Shown here: positions 38,943 to 45,587 of the stretch, one piece after another
How the letters are laid out: the number at the start of each line of letters is the position of its first letter
Position numbering within the stretch: position 1 is the stretch's first letter
IMG/VR virus record: IMGVR_UViG_3300021197_001357
Location: 1 to 45,587 of that record
Origin: a virus
Strand: one strand, 5' to 3'
DNA length: 45,587 bases
The notes under the pieces: model-generated
What the model saw: only the letters and a program-made list of their open reading frames with translations
Told to the model about the DNA's origin: nothing
Databases searched by the model: none
Made by a program: the position numbers and the translations under genes

Positions 38943-40318
38943 TACACGATAAATCGACTTGTCGGGATATTTACTCGTCTAAACGCCGGAACATTGCCGG
39001 GAACGGGAAGCCCAAGGTTTGCGTAGGCTTGATAAACCAAGGGTGCTAGGGCTTGGGCGGTAGGAGTGGCGCTAGCATCGGGAACATCCGGAACATTATT
39101 AGGGTCGTTTGGGTCGCCAGCATCAGGCTCATCAACGGCAAGCACTCTTTCTGGCAAGGAAACATTTGCCATGTCCATGCCTGTATTGCCTTGGTTGAGA
39201 TCGCCTTGGTTGAGACTGCCAAGCCCAGTGTTGTAATTGAGACTCACTTGGCTAGGCTGACCCGCTTTGTAACCTGCGTAACCCAGACCAAGGGCAGGAT
39301 TAAGAAAGCCTAAACCAAGCCCAATAGCATCCTGAAGACCAAAGCCGTACCCCCGGCTCACCTCACCGGTATATGGGTTTTGCGTTACAGTCTTTGCCCC
39401 TGGGAGAAATCTTCCAAACCCCTCTTCCTCAAACGTTTGAGCGTCCTTAATAGCACCTCTGGCCTCTGCCGTTGGCTTGTCGTAAATAGTTCCAAACGGC
39501 GTTAATGACATTCCCCTGATGGTTCCGTCCGGCATCGTAGAGGGGATTCCAGCCCCTTGATAAGTAGACCCAGTCACACCCCCTGAAAGAATGTCAAGGT
39601 CATCTTGCAGAGCGTTAATCGCCAGATTTGAAAAATCAACATCAGGACGACTGGGCGTAAGGCCCCCTTGAGTGGCCTCGTCATCGTACTCTACCGTCTG
39701 AGGTGTGGACCTGTTCGCCAAAGACATCGCCGCCTGAATCGCGGCGAGAGGCACTTCTGGAGCAGCCGTGGGGGTTTGTAGAGCCTCTAATGCAAGGTTT
39801 GTAAAATCAACGTCAGGAGGGCCCCCTTGAGTGGCCGCGCCTCTGGACGCATCATTAAGTGAGTCCACGGCAGCTTGGGCTTCGGCTTCAGCTTGGGCTA
39901 TGGAGTTAGCATCGGCAATATCCTGATTGAACCCAACATCATAATCTGCTGCGACAGAAGCATCGGCATCAGCCTGACTAAACCCAACATCATAATCTGC
40001 TGCGGCGGCAGCATCCGCTTCAGCAGCGGCATCAAAATCTGCTTGAGCAGCATCAATGGACGCCTGAACACTTTCGTCACCGCTGTACCCGTATCCCACG
40101 CCTCCACCAAATTGATAAGCGGGGACTAGAGAGCTAATACCTTGCGGCATCATTCCCGGTGGGGGCTGCATGGCGTTCGTAAAGGTTGCCATTGAGTGAT
40201 TGAAGTATTCTCGACCTGGGGCATTGCCGGGAGGCAAATTGGGGGCCGATTGCATCTGAGCCCCGCCCGATTGAGAACCGAACATTTCGGGTGACTGGCT
40301 AAATGGTTGATTATACAT
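38942..40318 (-). CDS. Ala/Asp-rich putative virion protein (458 aa)
   Basis: ATG 40318 has AGGCGAAG upstream. The N-terminus is Gln/Pro/Met-rich (MYNQPFSQSPEMFGSQSGGA). Residues 85-155 contain two copies of an AADYDVGF-containing unit (DYDVGFSQADADAS and DYDVGFNQDIADAN) in an Ala/Asp helix. ATQGG-P-DVDF-NLA appears twice further on (about 165 and 215). The C-terminal third resembles other internal virion proteins (YGFGLQDAIGLGLGFLNPAL). It is probably structural, encoded first in the late leftward block. Confidence 0.55.
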   Translation of the reverse strand: MYNQPFSQSPEMFGSQSGGAQMQSAPNLPPGNAPGREYFNHSMATFTNAMQPPPGMMPQGISSLVPAYQFGGGVGYGYSGDESVQASIDAAQADFDAAAEADAAAAADYDVGFSQADADASVAADYDVGFNQDIADANSIAQAEAEAQAAVDSLNDASRGAATQGGPPDVDFTNLALEALQTPTAAPEVPLAAIQAAMSLANRSTPQTVEYDDEATQGGLTPSRPDVDFSNLAINALQDDLDILSGGVTGSTYQGAGIPSTMPDGTIRGMSLTPFGTIYDKPTAEARGAIKDAQTFEEEGFGRFLPGAKTVTQNPYTGEVSRGYGFGLQDAIGLGLGFLNPALGLGYAGYKAGQPSQVSLNYNTGLGSLNQGDLNQGNTGMDMANVSLPERVLAVDEPDAGDPNDPNNVPDVPDASATPTAQALAPLVYQAYANLGLPVPGNVPAFRRVNIPTSRFIV

Positions 40319-40334
40319 ATACTTCGCCTAATAT
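40307..40334 (+). promoter_or_regulatory. Candidate promoter of the metallophosphoesterase operon
   Basis: TTGATT (40307-40312), 16-nt spacer, TAATAT (40329-40334), about 40 bp before the TTG start at 40376. It matches sigma70 consensus moderately. The upstream leftward gene begins inside it, so the 57-bp gap is a compact divergent control region. Confidence 0.4.
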
Positions 40335-40375
40335 GTTCATAGATGCGTTAAAAGCAACCGTACAGGAGAGGCAAG

Positions 40376-41437
40376 TTGGGACAACTTTTGCCTAGTAACC
40401 TTCAAGAGGCTATTGAAGCACTAAGACGCAATGACTTCAACCAATCAAATACTGCAAAAGAACTTGGCATTCCCAGGACGACCCTGAGAGACAGGCTGGC
40501 CGCAGCGCAAAGGAGCGGTGTTTCAATCCGCGCTGTTTCATTTGATAGTTATGGTGAAGTAGATGAGTCCGAAGATCTTGAGGGCCTCAAGGAAAGACGA
40601 AGAAAAGAGTGGCAGAGAAAGAAGTCGTCCACTCCTGAAATACTTAATGTCTCTGTTAGGATTGACGGCCCTATTGGGTTGTTATTTATGGGTGATCCCC
40701 ATGTGGATGATCCTGGGACTAACTTTCCTCTTCTTGAAAGACACGTTGATATCATCAATAAGACTCCCGGTTTATTTGCGGCGAACTTGGGCGACATCAG
40801 CAACAACTGGATTGGCCGTCTTGCTGCGCTCTACGAGCATCAGGCAACGACTTCTGAGGAGGCATGGCGACTAACTGAGTGGCTAGTGACTGCTGTGGAC
40901 TGGCTTTACATTGTCGGCGGAAACCATGACCTCTGGAGTGGCTCAGGTGACCCAATTCGCTGGATGATTAAAAATAGCGAGATTGTTTACCGAGCACATC
41001 AGGTCCGGATCGCACTAAAGTTCCCCAACAAGAAGACAGTCCGCATCAATACGCGCCACGATTTCCCTGGACACTCTATGTGGAACACGGTTCACGGCCT
41101 CGTGAAGGCTGCGAGCATGGGCCACAGGGACCATGTCCTTGCTGCGGGACACAAGCACACTTCTGGGTATGGAATGGTAAAAGACCCACTCACGGGCCTA
41201 ATCAGCCATGTTGTGAGGTGCGCGGGGTACAAGGAACTTGACGAATATGCGGCCAAACTTGGCCTAGCGGATGTTAATATGTTCGCCAGTGCAATTGCTG
41301 TTATCAACCCTATTTATGAGGACAGCGACCCACGGTTGGTTACAATGTTCTTTGAGCCTGAAGCTGCTGCGGATTACCTGACATGGTTAAGAAAAAGGGA
41401 AAAATCAGCAAGTACCTCATCGAAGTCGAGGACATAA
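40376..41437 (+). CDS. HTH-metallophosphoesterase fusion (353 aa)
   Basis: TTG start preceded by AGGAGAGG. Residues about 7-45 (LQEAIEALRRNDFNQSNTAK then ELGIPRTTLRDRLAAAQ) are a Fis/HTH_8-type helix-turn-helix. The rest is a calcineurin-like phosphoesterase: GDPHVD (D107, H109), LGDISN (D140), GGNHDLW (N183, H184), TRHDFPGHS and AGHKHTSG as metal ligands. It may be a nuclease, nucleotidase or phosphatase. The DNA-binding domain suggests a DNA substrate or a regulatory tether. It leads a plus-strand operon of small genes. Confidence 0.8.
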   Translation: MGQLLPSNLQEAIEALRRNDFNQSNTAKELGIPRTTLRDRLAAAQRSGVSIRAVSFDSYGEVDESEDLEGLKERRRKEWQRKKSSTPEILNVSVRIDGPIGLLFMGDPHVDDPGTNFPLLERHVDIINKTPGLFAANLGDISNNWIGRLAALYEHQATTSEEAWRLTEWLVTAVDWLYIVGGNHDLWSGSGDPIRWMIKNSEIVYRAHQVRIALKFPNKKTVRINTRHDFPGHSMWNTVHGLVKAASMGHRDHVLAAGHKHTSGYGMVKDPLTGLISHVVRCAGYKELDEYAAKLGLADVNMFASAIAVINPIYEDSDPRLVTMFFEPEAAADYLTWLRKREKSASTSSKSRT

Positions 41438-41727
41438 ACGGGATATCGTCTTTTCATGCGGACGATTACGGTCTTTCCGATGAAGGGGACTTCCTCACGA
41501 TTAAAGTGGGCCGAAAGTCCATAAACTTTCCTACCGTAGGAATTGTTTTCTGGTCCGTTCAGGACAACTTGGAGAAAGCTGACCCAGTCCGCCTCCCTGC
41601 TAAGGGCCGCTCAGCCCCCACCGTTCGCCGGAAAAAACCCAAAAGTTCTTCGAGCGATCAAAAACCACCCAAAGCAGACCCTAGTGGTGTTATAATAAAG
41701 CTAAACAAGAGTGACCGAGATGGCTAA
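41383..41727 (+). CDS. Small protein with basic disordered tail (114 aa)
   Basis: ATG 41383 lies inside the phosphoesterase 3' end (55-nt overlap, different frame). The N-terminal half is a compact beta domain (YLIEVEDINGISSFHADDYG, DFLTIKVGRKSINFPTVGIV, FWSVQDNLE). The C-terminal half is basic and Ser/Pro-rich (RRKKPKSSSSDQKPPKADPS). No family recognised. Translational coupling to the phosphoesterase is likely. Confidence 0.55.
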   Translation: MVKKKGKISKYLIEVEDINGISSFHADDYGLSDEGDFLTIKVGRKSINFPTVGIVFWSVQDNLEKADPVRLPAKGRSAPTVRRKKPKSSSSDQKPPKADPSGVIIKLNKSDRDG

Positions 41728-41932
41728 GTCTACTTCAAAAGATGCTTGCTATAAGAAAGTAAAAGCCCGATATAGGGTTTTTCCCAGTGCTTATGCGTCT
41801 GGAGCCATTGCTAAGTGCCGCAAGGTCGGTGCGAAAAACTGGGGCGAGAAGGCAAAGAAGATGAATGAGGGTGGCAGTGTCACTAAGGGGTGTGGTGCTG
41901 TAATGCGCCGCAAACGGTATAGGGTGTACTGA
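41720..41932 (+). CDS. Conserved small basic phage protein (KDACYxKVKxRY family)
   Basis: The protein has 70 residues from ATG 41720. KDACYKKVKARYRVFPSAYA then SGAIAKCRKVGAKNWGEKAK is a highly conserved short motif in marine phages, with two cysteines and many lysines. It may bind nucleic acid. The C-terminus is Gly/Arg-rich with a CGAVMRRKRY end. Function not established. Confidence 0.7.
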   Translation: MAKSTSKDACYKKVKARYRVFPSAYASGAIAKCRKVGAKNWGEKAKKMNEGGSVTKGCGAVMRRKRYRVY

Positions 41933-42090
41933 TGAATAACGTAGTTGAGTTCTGGCCCATAATTTCTGCAATCGTCATGGTTGCTGCAATTGGTGTTGCG
42001 TTTCGCTCTGAAGTAAATGTGCGAATAAAAGTGCTTGAGGAAAAAATTACGACACTATTCACCCTGTTTAACGATAAGCGCGATAAGTAA
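41932..42090 (+). CDS. Small single-span membrane protein (52 aa)
   Basis: ATG overlaps the upstream TGA (TGATG), and the stop overlaps the next ATG (TAATG), so three genes are coupled. VVEFWPIISAIVMVAAIGVA is an N-terminal transmembrane helix, followed by a heptad coil (VNVRIKVLEEKITTLFTLFN). This topology matches small holin-accessory or spanin-like proteins. Role inferred only from topology. Confidence 0.65.
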   Translation: MNNVVEFWPIISAIVMVAAIGVAFRSEVNVRIKVLEEKITTLFTLFNDKRDK

Positions 42091-42416
42091 TGGCAATTAG
42101 TCGCGCTAATACCAGCAAGCAAGTGAGCACTGGAGGGCGCGTCCGCAAGTCGCCTAAAGGTGCCGCACTCAAAAGGTGGTTCAAGGAAGACTGGGTTGAC
42201 GTTAAAACCGGGAAGCCTTGTGGCCGCAAGAAAGGCGAGAAGCGGGGAACCCCTTACTGCCGCCCCAAGAAGCGTGTCTCCTCAAAAACACCTAAAACTG
42301 TTGGTGAAATGACCTCTTCAGAAAAGAAATCTCGGGTAAAACAGAAGAAAAGGTTAGGTCAACCGGCAGGAAAACCCCGTAGAGTTGCTTCGCTAAAGAG
42401 GAAAAGTCGTGGCTAG
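42090..42416 (+). CDS. DUF5872-like basic protein (108 aa)
   Basis: KRWFKEDWVDVKTGKPCGRK then KGEKRGTPYCRPKKRVSSKT is the core of DUF5872-type proteins found in phages and giant viruses (W-x-D/EDWV-D---G-PCGR...YP-CRP-KR-x-S-x-TP-T). The rest is a Lys/Arg-rich tail. The paired Cys and strong charge suggest binding to nucleic acid. Function unknown. Coupled at both ends. Confidence 0.7.
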   Translation: MAISRANTSKQVSTGGRVRKSPKGAALKRWFKEDWVDVKTGKPCGRKKGEKRGTPYCRPKKRVSSKTPKTVGEMTSSEKKSRVKQKKRLGQPAGKPRRVASLKRKSRG

Positions 42417-42549
42417 CAAGATGAGGCAAGCTGCGTGGCACCCAGTTCCCGTAAGAAAGAAGACAACTATAGGTTGTAGCGTCCGTTCTCGGCCAAAAAA
42501 CAAGCAAAAACGCTTGAATTGGAAGAAATACAGAGGTCAAGGGCGCTAA
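42409..42549 (+). CDS. Small basic protein (46 aa)
   Basis: GTG 42409 overlaps the previous stop, with GAGGAAAAGTC directly upstream. The sequence is ASKMRQAAWHPVPVRKKTTI then GCSVRSRPKNKQKRLNWKKY and RGQGR. It is very basic with one Cys. It completes the plus-strand operon and meets the convergent methyltransferase gene with no gap. No known domain. Confidence 0.5.
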   Translation: MASKMRQAAWHPVPVRKKTTIGCSVRSRPKNKQKRLNWKKYRGQGR

Positions 42550-43113
42550 TTAGACCATTCTTACAAAAACCATCCCCGTTTTTTCCATGAAATCGCGGGT
42601 CATGGTGGAAAACCTCCTAAGCATTGCTGTTAATTCGGGTGAAAACTGCATTGCCCTCATTTCGGCACGATGCATCCACCACCCTGGTGGCTTAATATTA
42701 ACGTGACCCGGAATTTTTTCTTGGCTGGCAGTCATCACGAGTATGCGTTTTGCGTTGTTGCAGACGGTGTCTAGGTAGTTTCCTGCATATTCCGGGGGTA
42801 TGTGTTCAGCAACCTCCACAGACCACACGACATCGAACTGTTCTGGGAACACCACAGGGGCCTTACAGAGGTCGATTAGGGCGATGTTTGAGGGTCCGAG
42901 CACAACTGGGTCCACATCGATGCCAAAAGCCTTGAAGCCCGCCCTCTCGGCTGCTTTGACTTGCCCACCCACACCACATCCGACATCCAGTAGCGTTTTG
43001 CAACCAAGCCTACTGAGCATGGATAGAGCGCCTACGTCCGTGTGAGTTACGTTGTGACTTCCTCCTGCGTAGGGCGGGGCTTTGTAGGTTCCGGCGTTCC
43101 CTTCGTTATTCAT
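42550..43113 (-). CDS. SAM-dependent class I methyltransferase
   Basis: The protein has 187 residues from ATG 43113, overlapping the upstream stop (ATGAATAA). LLDVGCGVGGQVKAAERAGF is motif I (SAM-binding G-x-G-x-G), FGIDVDP motif II, and FDVVWSVEVAEHIPPEYAGN the post-I region found in small-molecule and lipid/sugar methyltransferases (VEHxPP). The end, GHVNIKPPGWWMHRAEMRAM, is the type often found beside glycosyltransferases. The target is unknown. It is coupled with the DUF6378 protein. Confidence 0.8.
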   Translation of the reverse strand: MNNEGNAGTYKAPPYAGGSHNVTHTDVGALSMLSRLGCKTLLDVGCGVGGQVKAAERAGFKAFGIDVDPVVLGPSNIALIDLCKAPVVFPEQFDVVWSVEVAEHIPPEYAGNYLDTVCNNAKRILVMTASQEKIPGHVNIKPPGWWMHRAEMRAMQFSPELTAMLRRFSTMTRDFMEKTGMVFVRMV

Positions 43114-43390
43114 CGAGGGTGGCCTTGAGTTCATACGATAAGCTCGCATATCCAGCGATATCGACGTAGTCGTCTTTGTTCATCGAACCGCTTTGAGAAC
43201 GGGCTATCTTCTGAAGGACCACAAGCTGAGTGATGTCATGGGAATCCAGGGGTTCCCCTGCTTTCGCGTAAAGATAGACGTTCCAGTATTTGGCAGTTTG
43301 CGCGTATAGACTGTGAGGACTTCCGTGTGTTTTCTCTCGGTCCCCTGTTACGAGTTCCAGGGCTTTTTCAAGAATCTTCTTCCGGAGCAT
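43106..43390 (-). CDS. DUF6378-like phage protein (94 aa)
   Basis: ILEKALELVTGDREKTHGSP then AKYWNVYLYAKAGEPLDSHD, ITQLVVLQKIARSQSGSMNK and DDYVDIAGYASLSYE match DUF6378: A-x-x-L-x-x-G-D-R-x-x-x-Y/HG, W-x-x-YL, D-V-x-x-M-x-x-L-K-I-A-R and D-x-x-V-D-x-AGY. These are small phage proteins related by fold to all-alpha NTP pyrophosphohydrolase-like bundles. AAGGGA precedes the ATG. It faces array 2 across a shared control region. Confidence 0.7.
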   Translation of the reverse strand: MLRKKILEKALELVTGDREKTHGSPHSLYAQTAKYWNVYLYAKAGEPLDSHDITQLVVLQKIARSQSGSMNKDDYVDIAGYASLSYELKATLDE

Positions 43391-43461
43391 TTTATTCCCT
43401 TACTTTGGCTTAATAAGGGCGGGAGCCTACACAAGTCGGTTGGGACTGTCGAACACCCATG

Positions 43462-43498
43462 ACTAATGAGTTGACATTAGTGCTCAGTGACTTAATCT
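43462..43498 (+). promoter_or_regulatory. Promoter and palindromic operator upstream of array 2
   Basis: TTGACA (43471-43476), 16-nt spacer, TAATCT (43493-43498). The -35 is nested in the palindrome ACTAATGAGTTGACATTAGT (43462-43481), with 7-bp arms around a 6-nt centre. The predicted start near 43505 lies about 20 nt before the first GAAAAGCA. It shares the ACTAAT half-site with the operator at 8810. The same site could also control the leftward gene at 43390. Confidence 0.55.
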
Positions 43499-43525
43499 AA
43501 ATGCGATGTGCCAGTCATAGCTGAT

Positions 43526-43690
43526 GAAAAGCAAAAGCGACAGAGCGAGCCAAGACCAGCGAAAAGCAACAACCGATGAACGAGCCAAAGTTATCGAAAA
43601 GCATTTCTGTGGAGCGAGCCAAAGTGTGTGAAAAGCAACAGCGCGAAGCGAGTCAATTGGAGTAGAAGAGCAACATAACTGAGCGAAGGT
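43526..43690 (+). repeat. TIGR-like dual-repeat array 2 (5 units)
   Basis: The pattern GAAAAGCA - 8/9 nt - GAGCGAGCCA - 8/9 nt repeats with GAAAAGCA at 43526, 43561, 43596 and 43630, and a variant GAAGAGCA at 43665. The second repeats are at 43543, 43578 (GAACGAGCCA), 43612, 43646 (aagcgagtca) and a decayed gagcgaagg at 43681. Spacers between the first and second repeats are aaagcgaca, acaaccgat, tttctgtg, acagcgcg, acataact; between second and first they are agaccagc, aagttatc, aagtgtgt, attggagta. Decay increases towards the 3' end. This is the reverse complement of array 1, so both give the same RNA strand if this is read rightward from the promoter at 43471. The last repeat supplies the GAAGG before the GTG of the next gene. 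Confidence 0.85.
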
Positions 43691-43697
43691 ATGCCTT

Positions 43698-43922
43698 GTG
43701 GCAAAGACCTACATCCACGTTAATCAGCACATCATTAAGTCGAACAAAAAACACAGCGTCATGGACCCTGTTTTGACGGTTAAGACCAGCAAGCAGAACA
43801 TTAAGACGAACAGCGTTAGCATTGATGGCCCGTGCAGGGTTGTTTACCGGCCAGAGAAGCCTCTTCCGTGTGGCGCGACGGTATGGATCGAGACAGACAC
43901 CAAGTACATCCAGGGTGGCTAG
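43698..43922 (+). CDS. Conserved small phage protein (MAKTYIHVNQH family, 74 aa)
   Basis: GTG 43698, with GAAGG eight bases upstream lying in the final decayed array-2 repeat. AKTYIHVNQHIIKSNKKHSV then SIDGPCRVVYRPEKPLPCGA and TVWIETDTKYIQ is a short conserved family seen in many marine phages (VNQHxI-xN-K...P-VVYRP--PL-CGA-VWIET). Two cysteines. Function unknown; it is coexpressed with array 2 by position. Confidence 0.7.
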   Translation: MAKTYIHVNQHIIKSNKKHSVMDPVLTVKTSKQNIKTNSVSIDGPCRVVYRPEKPLPCGATVWIETDTKYIQGG

Positions 43923-44148
43923 TTTGCCCTTATCTGTTTGCGTTCTGATTTTTCTCTGCCCTGAGCTTCAGTACATCCGGATCTTGGAAGCGGAGCTATT
44001 CCGCAGGGCGGATATTCTGTCAACTCAAGAGCCTCCAAAGGAACCTGAAAAGGTTGAGGAACCACTGCCCCCAATACCCAGGGAAAAGCCTCCCCGGCCT
44101 GTCGAGCCCTTAATTAACTACGTTTTGCCAGGGTTTAAGGTGGATTGA
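43915..44148 (+). CDS. Small proline-rich membrane-anchored protein (77 aa)
   Basis: GTG 43915 overlaps the preceding stop. LPLSVCVLIFLCPELQYIRI is a short hydrophobic N-terminus, followed by a Pro/Glu/Lys-rich stretch (QEPPKEPEKVEEPLPPIPRE then KPPRPVEP). The look is that of an outer-membrane lipoprotein-like spanin (Rz1 type), but no proper lipobox is seen, so it may be simply membrane-anchored. A longer frame beginning at 43822 lies inside the previous gene. Confidence 0.5.
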   Translation: MASLPLSVCVLIFLCPELQYIRILEAELFRRADILSTQEPPKEPEKVEEPLPPIPREKPPRPVEPLINYVLPGFKVD

Positions 44149-44153
44149 ATCGA

Positions 44154-44498
44154 TTATTTTTTTCGAGACATGAAGGCAGCAGCCCCGAAGTAGGCTGAAA
44201 CGACACCAGCCATACCGATGTAAAATAGGCTGAATAGGTCGGATAGGGCCTTAATCCGTGAATCCGGAAAGATTGGCAGGAAGACCAGCGCGGTGAAGAC
44301 CAGCATGGATATCATGGCGACCCAGGCCATCCTTCTCTGAGCATCCTGCTTCTCATGCATATCAAGGGCGGCTGACGCAGCCAACTCGCTGTCGGAGACA
44401 ACCCCATCCCCATCAAGATCCAGTGGGTTGTACTTACTGCCGCTCTCTAATTTCTTTTGACCCATGGGGATACCCGATAAAACCAAACTCATGGGCAT
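44154..44498 (-). CDS. EF-hand protein with two transmembrane helices
   Basis: The protein has 114 residues from ATG 44498 (44465 is possible). NPLDLDGDGVVSDSELAASA is a canonical EF-hand loop (D-x-D-G-D-G-x-x-S-x-x-E) at about 25-38. AWVAMISMLVFTALVFLPIF and LFYIGMAGVVSAYFGAAAFM are two membrane helices. A calcium-binding small membrane protein of this type is known in marine phages as a holin-like or unknown gene. It ends five bases from the convergent proline-rich gene. Confidence 0.7.
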   Translation of the reverse strand: MPMSLVLSGIPMGQKKLESGSKYNPLDLDGDGVVSDSELAASAALDMHEKQDAQRRMAWVAMISMLVFTALVFLPIFPDSRIKALSDLFSLFYIGMAGVVSAYFGAAAFMSRKK

Positions 44499-44745
44499 TC
44501 TACGCTAATTGATGAAAATCGAAAAAAGCCTTTTCTTTGCATTTTTGAAAAAAATATTTTGTTTATGCTCAATGACTTATTTTTAGGACCGGCCCAAAAC
44601 ACGCGGAATCAGGCGGTTTCGGCCAATTTTGAAAAACCGGGTGTGCTAGACTTAGTGTGAGATCTGTTATTTGACATTGTGAATATGAAACCGCGTTCGA
44701 TGCGGGACTTAGGAAAGTCGTGGGCCTCCAACCTTGGAGAAGTCT
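44499..44745. other. Intergenic control region between EF-hand and C39-like genes
   Basis: An AT-rich divergent gap. TTGACA at 44671-44676 has no matching -10 at normal distance. TTGAAA (44629-44634) with a 17-nt spacer gives a poor TTAGTG. A run of A and T (44519-44575) could carry a leftward promoter but no box is convincing. No gene or RNA recognised. Confidence 0.3.
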
Positions 44746-45438
44746 ATGACAAAGCTGAAACTAAGAGCCATCAAAGATGGCAGCGACATGAACCGGTATT
44801 GCGGACCTTCCGTGATCTCGGCGCTTACTGACCTGACCACTGGAGAAGCCGCGAGGCTGATCCGCAAGCAACAAGGTCGGGCGACAATCAAGGGAACGTC
44901 AAGATACGAAGTGTTCGACGCACTCCGAGCTTGCAACATCGTTCCTAGCCAATTTCGGAAAATTGATGGCGTCAGGCTTAGCCGAACCAAAGGGCCAACG
45001 CTAGCCAAGTGGCTAAAACTGTCGAAGGAGGACCGGACCCCCGGTCGGGTTTTTCTAATCGTGGCTGGTTGGCACTGGCAATTGGTCTGTGGCCGAAAAT
45101 ACACTTGCGGTCGAATACGAGACATCGTGTCGATCAGAGACAAACGGGTGAAACGTCGCGCACGGGTCGCTGAAGTCTACGAACTGCAATCCGACAACGT
45201 GACCAAGCCGGATATCGATGTCTCTAAGCCGAAAGACAAATACGCCTCAGCCAGATCAAAGGCTAGGAGGATTGCCAAGAAAATCGGTGTCAAGATCGAG
45301 GTGTCTAGAATAGGTGGGAGCATCGACTATTGGGTTGAACCACCGGAAGGCATTGAAGACCCATACGACCGTCACGGTTGGTACTGTTGGGAGGAAGTTC
45401 TCGAAGCGGTCGAGGAATACGAGAAGATAATCAAGTAA
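44746..45438 (+). CDS. Cysteine-peptidase-like protein with basic linker (230 aa)
   Basis: ATG 44746 with GGAG six bases upstream. DMNRYCGPSVISALTDLTTG (Cys in CGPS), then GTSRYEVFDALRACNIV, TLAKWLKLSKEDRTPGRVFL and IVAGWHWQLVCGRKYTCG (His in GWHW) follow the order of papain/C39-like folds: catalytic Cys at the start of the first helix and His before a strand. Related small phage proteins have been seen but not characterised. A Lys/Arg-rich linker (RDKRVKRRARVAEVY) and a compact C-terminal domain (IGVKIEVSRIGGSIDYWVEP) follow. Protease activity is inference. Confidence 0.55.
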   Translation: MTKLKLRAIKDGSDMNRYCGPSVISALTDLTTGEAARLIRKQQGRATIKGTSRYEVFDALRACNIVPSQFRKIDGVRLSRTKGPTLAKWLKLSKEDRTPGRVFLIVAGWHWQLVCGRKYTCGRIRDIVSIRDKRVKRRARVAEVYELQSDNVTKPDIDVSKPKDKYASARSKARRIAKKIGVKIEVSRIGGSIDYWVEPPEGIEDPYDRHGWYCWEEVLEAVEEYEKIIK

Positions 45439-45587
45439 CAAGAACCACGGCCCACGGCTTTCCTAATTCCTGTGAAGCGGATTGAATTTTGTGGTGATTA
45501 TGGGTGGGGGATACGCTACGCGGCTCAGCCTATGTCAACCCCGTCTAGGGGGGTATGCCAATTATTATTTGCCCGACCCGACAGAAA
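45439..45587. other. Terminal stretch without a gene
   Basis: 149 bp with no plausible reading frame. A leftward TTGACA (about 45534-45539) has no good -10. The run of G (45549-45554) after ccccg may be a hairpin remnant. It may be the beginning of a control region that continues outside the window. Confidence 0.3.

Noticed and set aside
43822-44148. Longer 108-residue frame ending at 44148
   Set aside because: Its first third lies within the well supported conserved gene 43698-43922; the GTG at 43915 is preferred.
44671-44676. TTGACA as promoter for the gene at 44746
   Set aside because: No acceptable -10 element at 15-19 nt.
1-45587. tRNA, rRNA, integrase or prophage attachment site
   Set aside because: No cloverleaf, no recombinase motif and no att-like direct repeat was seen on either strand by eye.

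Overview
The window looks like most of the genome of a tailed bacteriophage of podovirus type. It has a P22-style large portal, a large terminase, a gpT-like major capsid protein, P22 gp4/gp10-like tail adaptors, a LamG-bearing tail fibre and four large alanine/glutamine-rich virion proteins typical of podovirus ejection proteins. I see no tape measure or major tail-tube gene. Many small proteins resemble families common in uncultured marine phages. No integrase, DNA polymerase, tRNA or rRNA was recognised. The left edge cuts a gene, so the window is not obviously a complete genome.

Layout. Nearly everything from 40318 down to the left edge is read leftwards (minus strand). 40318-9505 is the virion and lysis block: TerL, portal, holin, GroES-like, scaffold, capsid, decoration, adaptors, fibre, ejection proteins, M15 endolysin. 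A strong TTGACA-17-TATATA promoter lies inside it at 34242-34270. 9004-5183 is a recombination module: DUF1064 nuclease, a small unknown, RecB-like exonuclease, Rad52-like annealase, HNH protein, SSB. 4369-1 holds the Tas-like gene, a SleB-type hydrolase, replication-associated small genes and a DnaA domain IV protein. The small terminase subunit (4722-5186) and a ribbon-helix-helix regulator (9325-9513) are islands on the plus strand. 40376-42549 is a plus-strand operon led by an HTH-metallophosphoesterase. The right end has mixed orientation.

The standout is a candidate TIGR-Tas system (tandem interspaced guide RNA plus TIGR-associated protein). Array 1 (117-559) has 13 units of about 34 bp. 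Each unit has two different short conserved repeats, TGGCTCGCTC and TGCTTTTC, each followed by a variable stretch of about 8 nt. A second array (43526-43690) at the other end of the window carries the same repeats in reverse complement, and a solitary unit sits at 3311-3336. The gene at 3512-4369 encodes a 285-aa protein resembling the C-terminal (Nop-like, Transposase_20) part of IS110 transposases, with no visible RuvC or HNH nuclease domain. This is the combination expected for a nuclease-free Tas (TasA-type) system. In both arrays the GAAAAGCA...GAGCGAGCCA strand is the likely RNA strand. Array 1 lies at the end of the leftward tas operon. Array 2 lies just downstream of a plus-strand promoter. 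In both cases the array runs into the start of a small gene.

A second regulatory signal is a palindrome ACTAAT-N7/8-ATTAGT overlapping two putative promoters, that of the recombination operon (8810-8828) and that of array 2 (43462-43481). This suggests one repressor controls both. The RHH protein at 9325 is a candidate. All calls rest on reading the sequence and recalled family knowledge; no searches were run.
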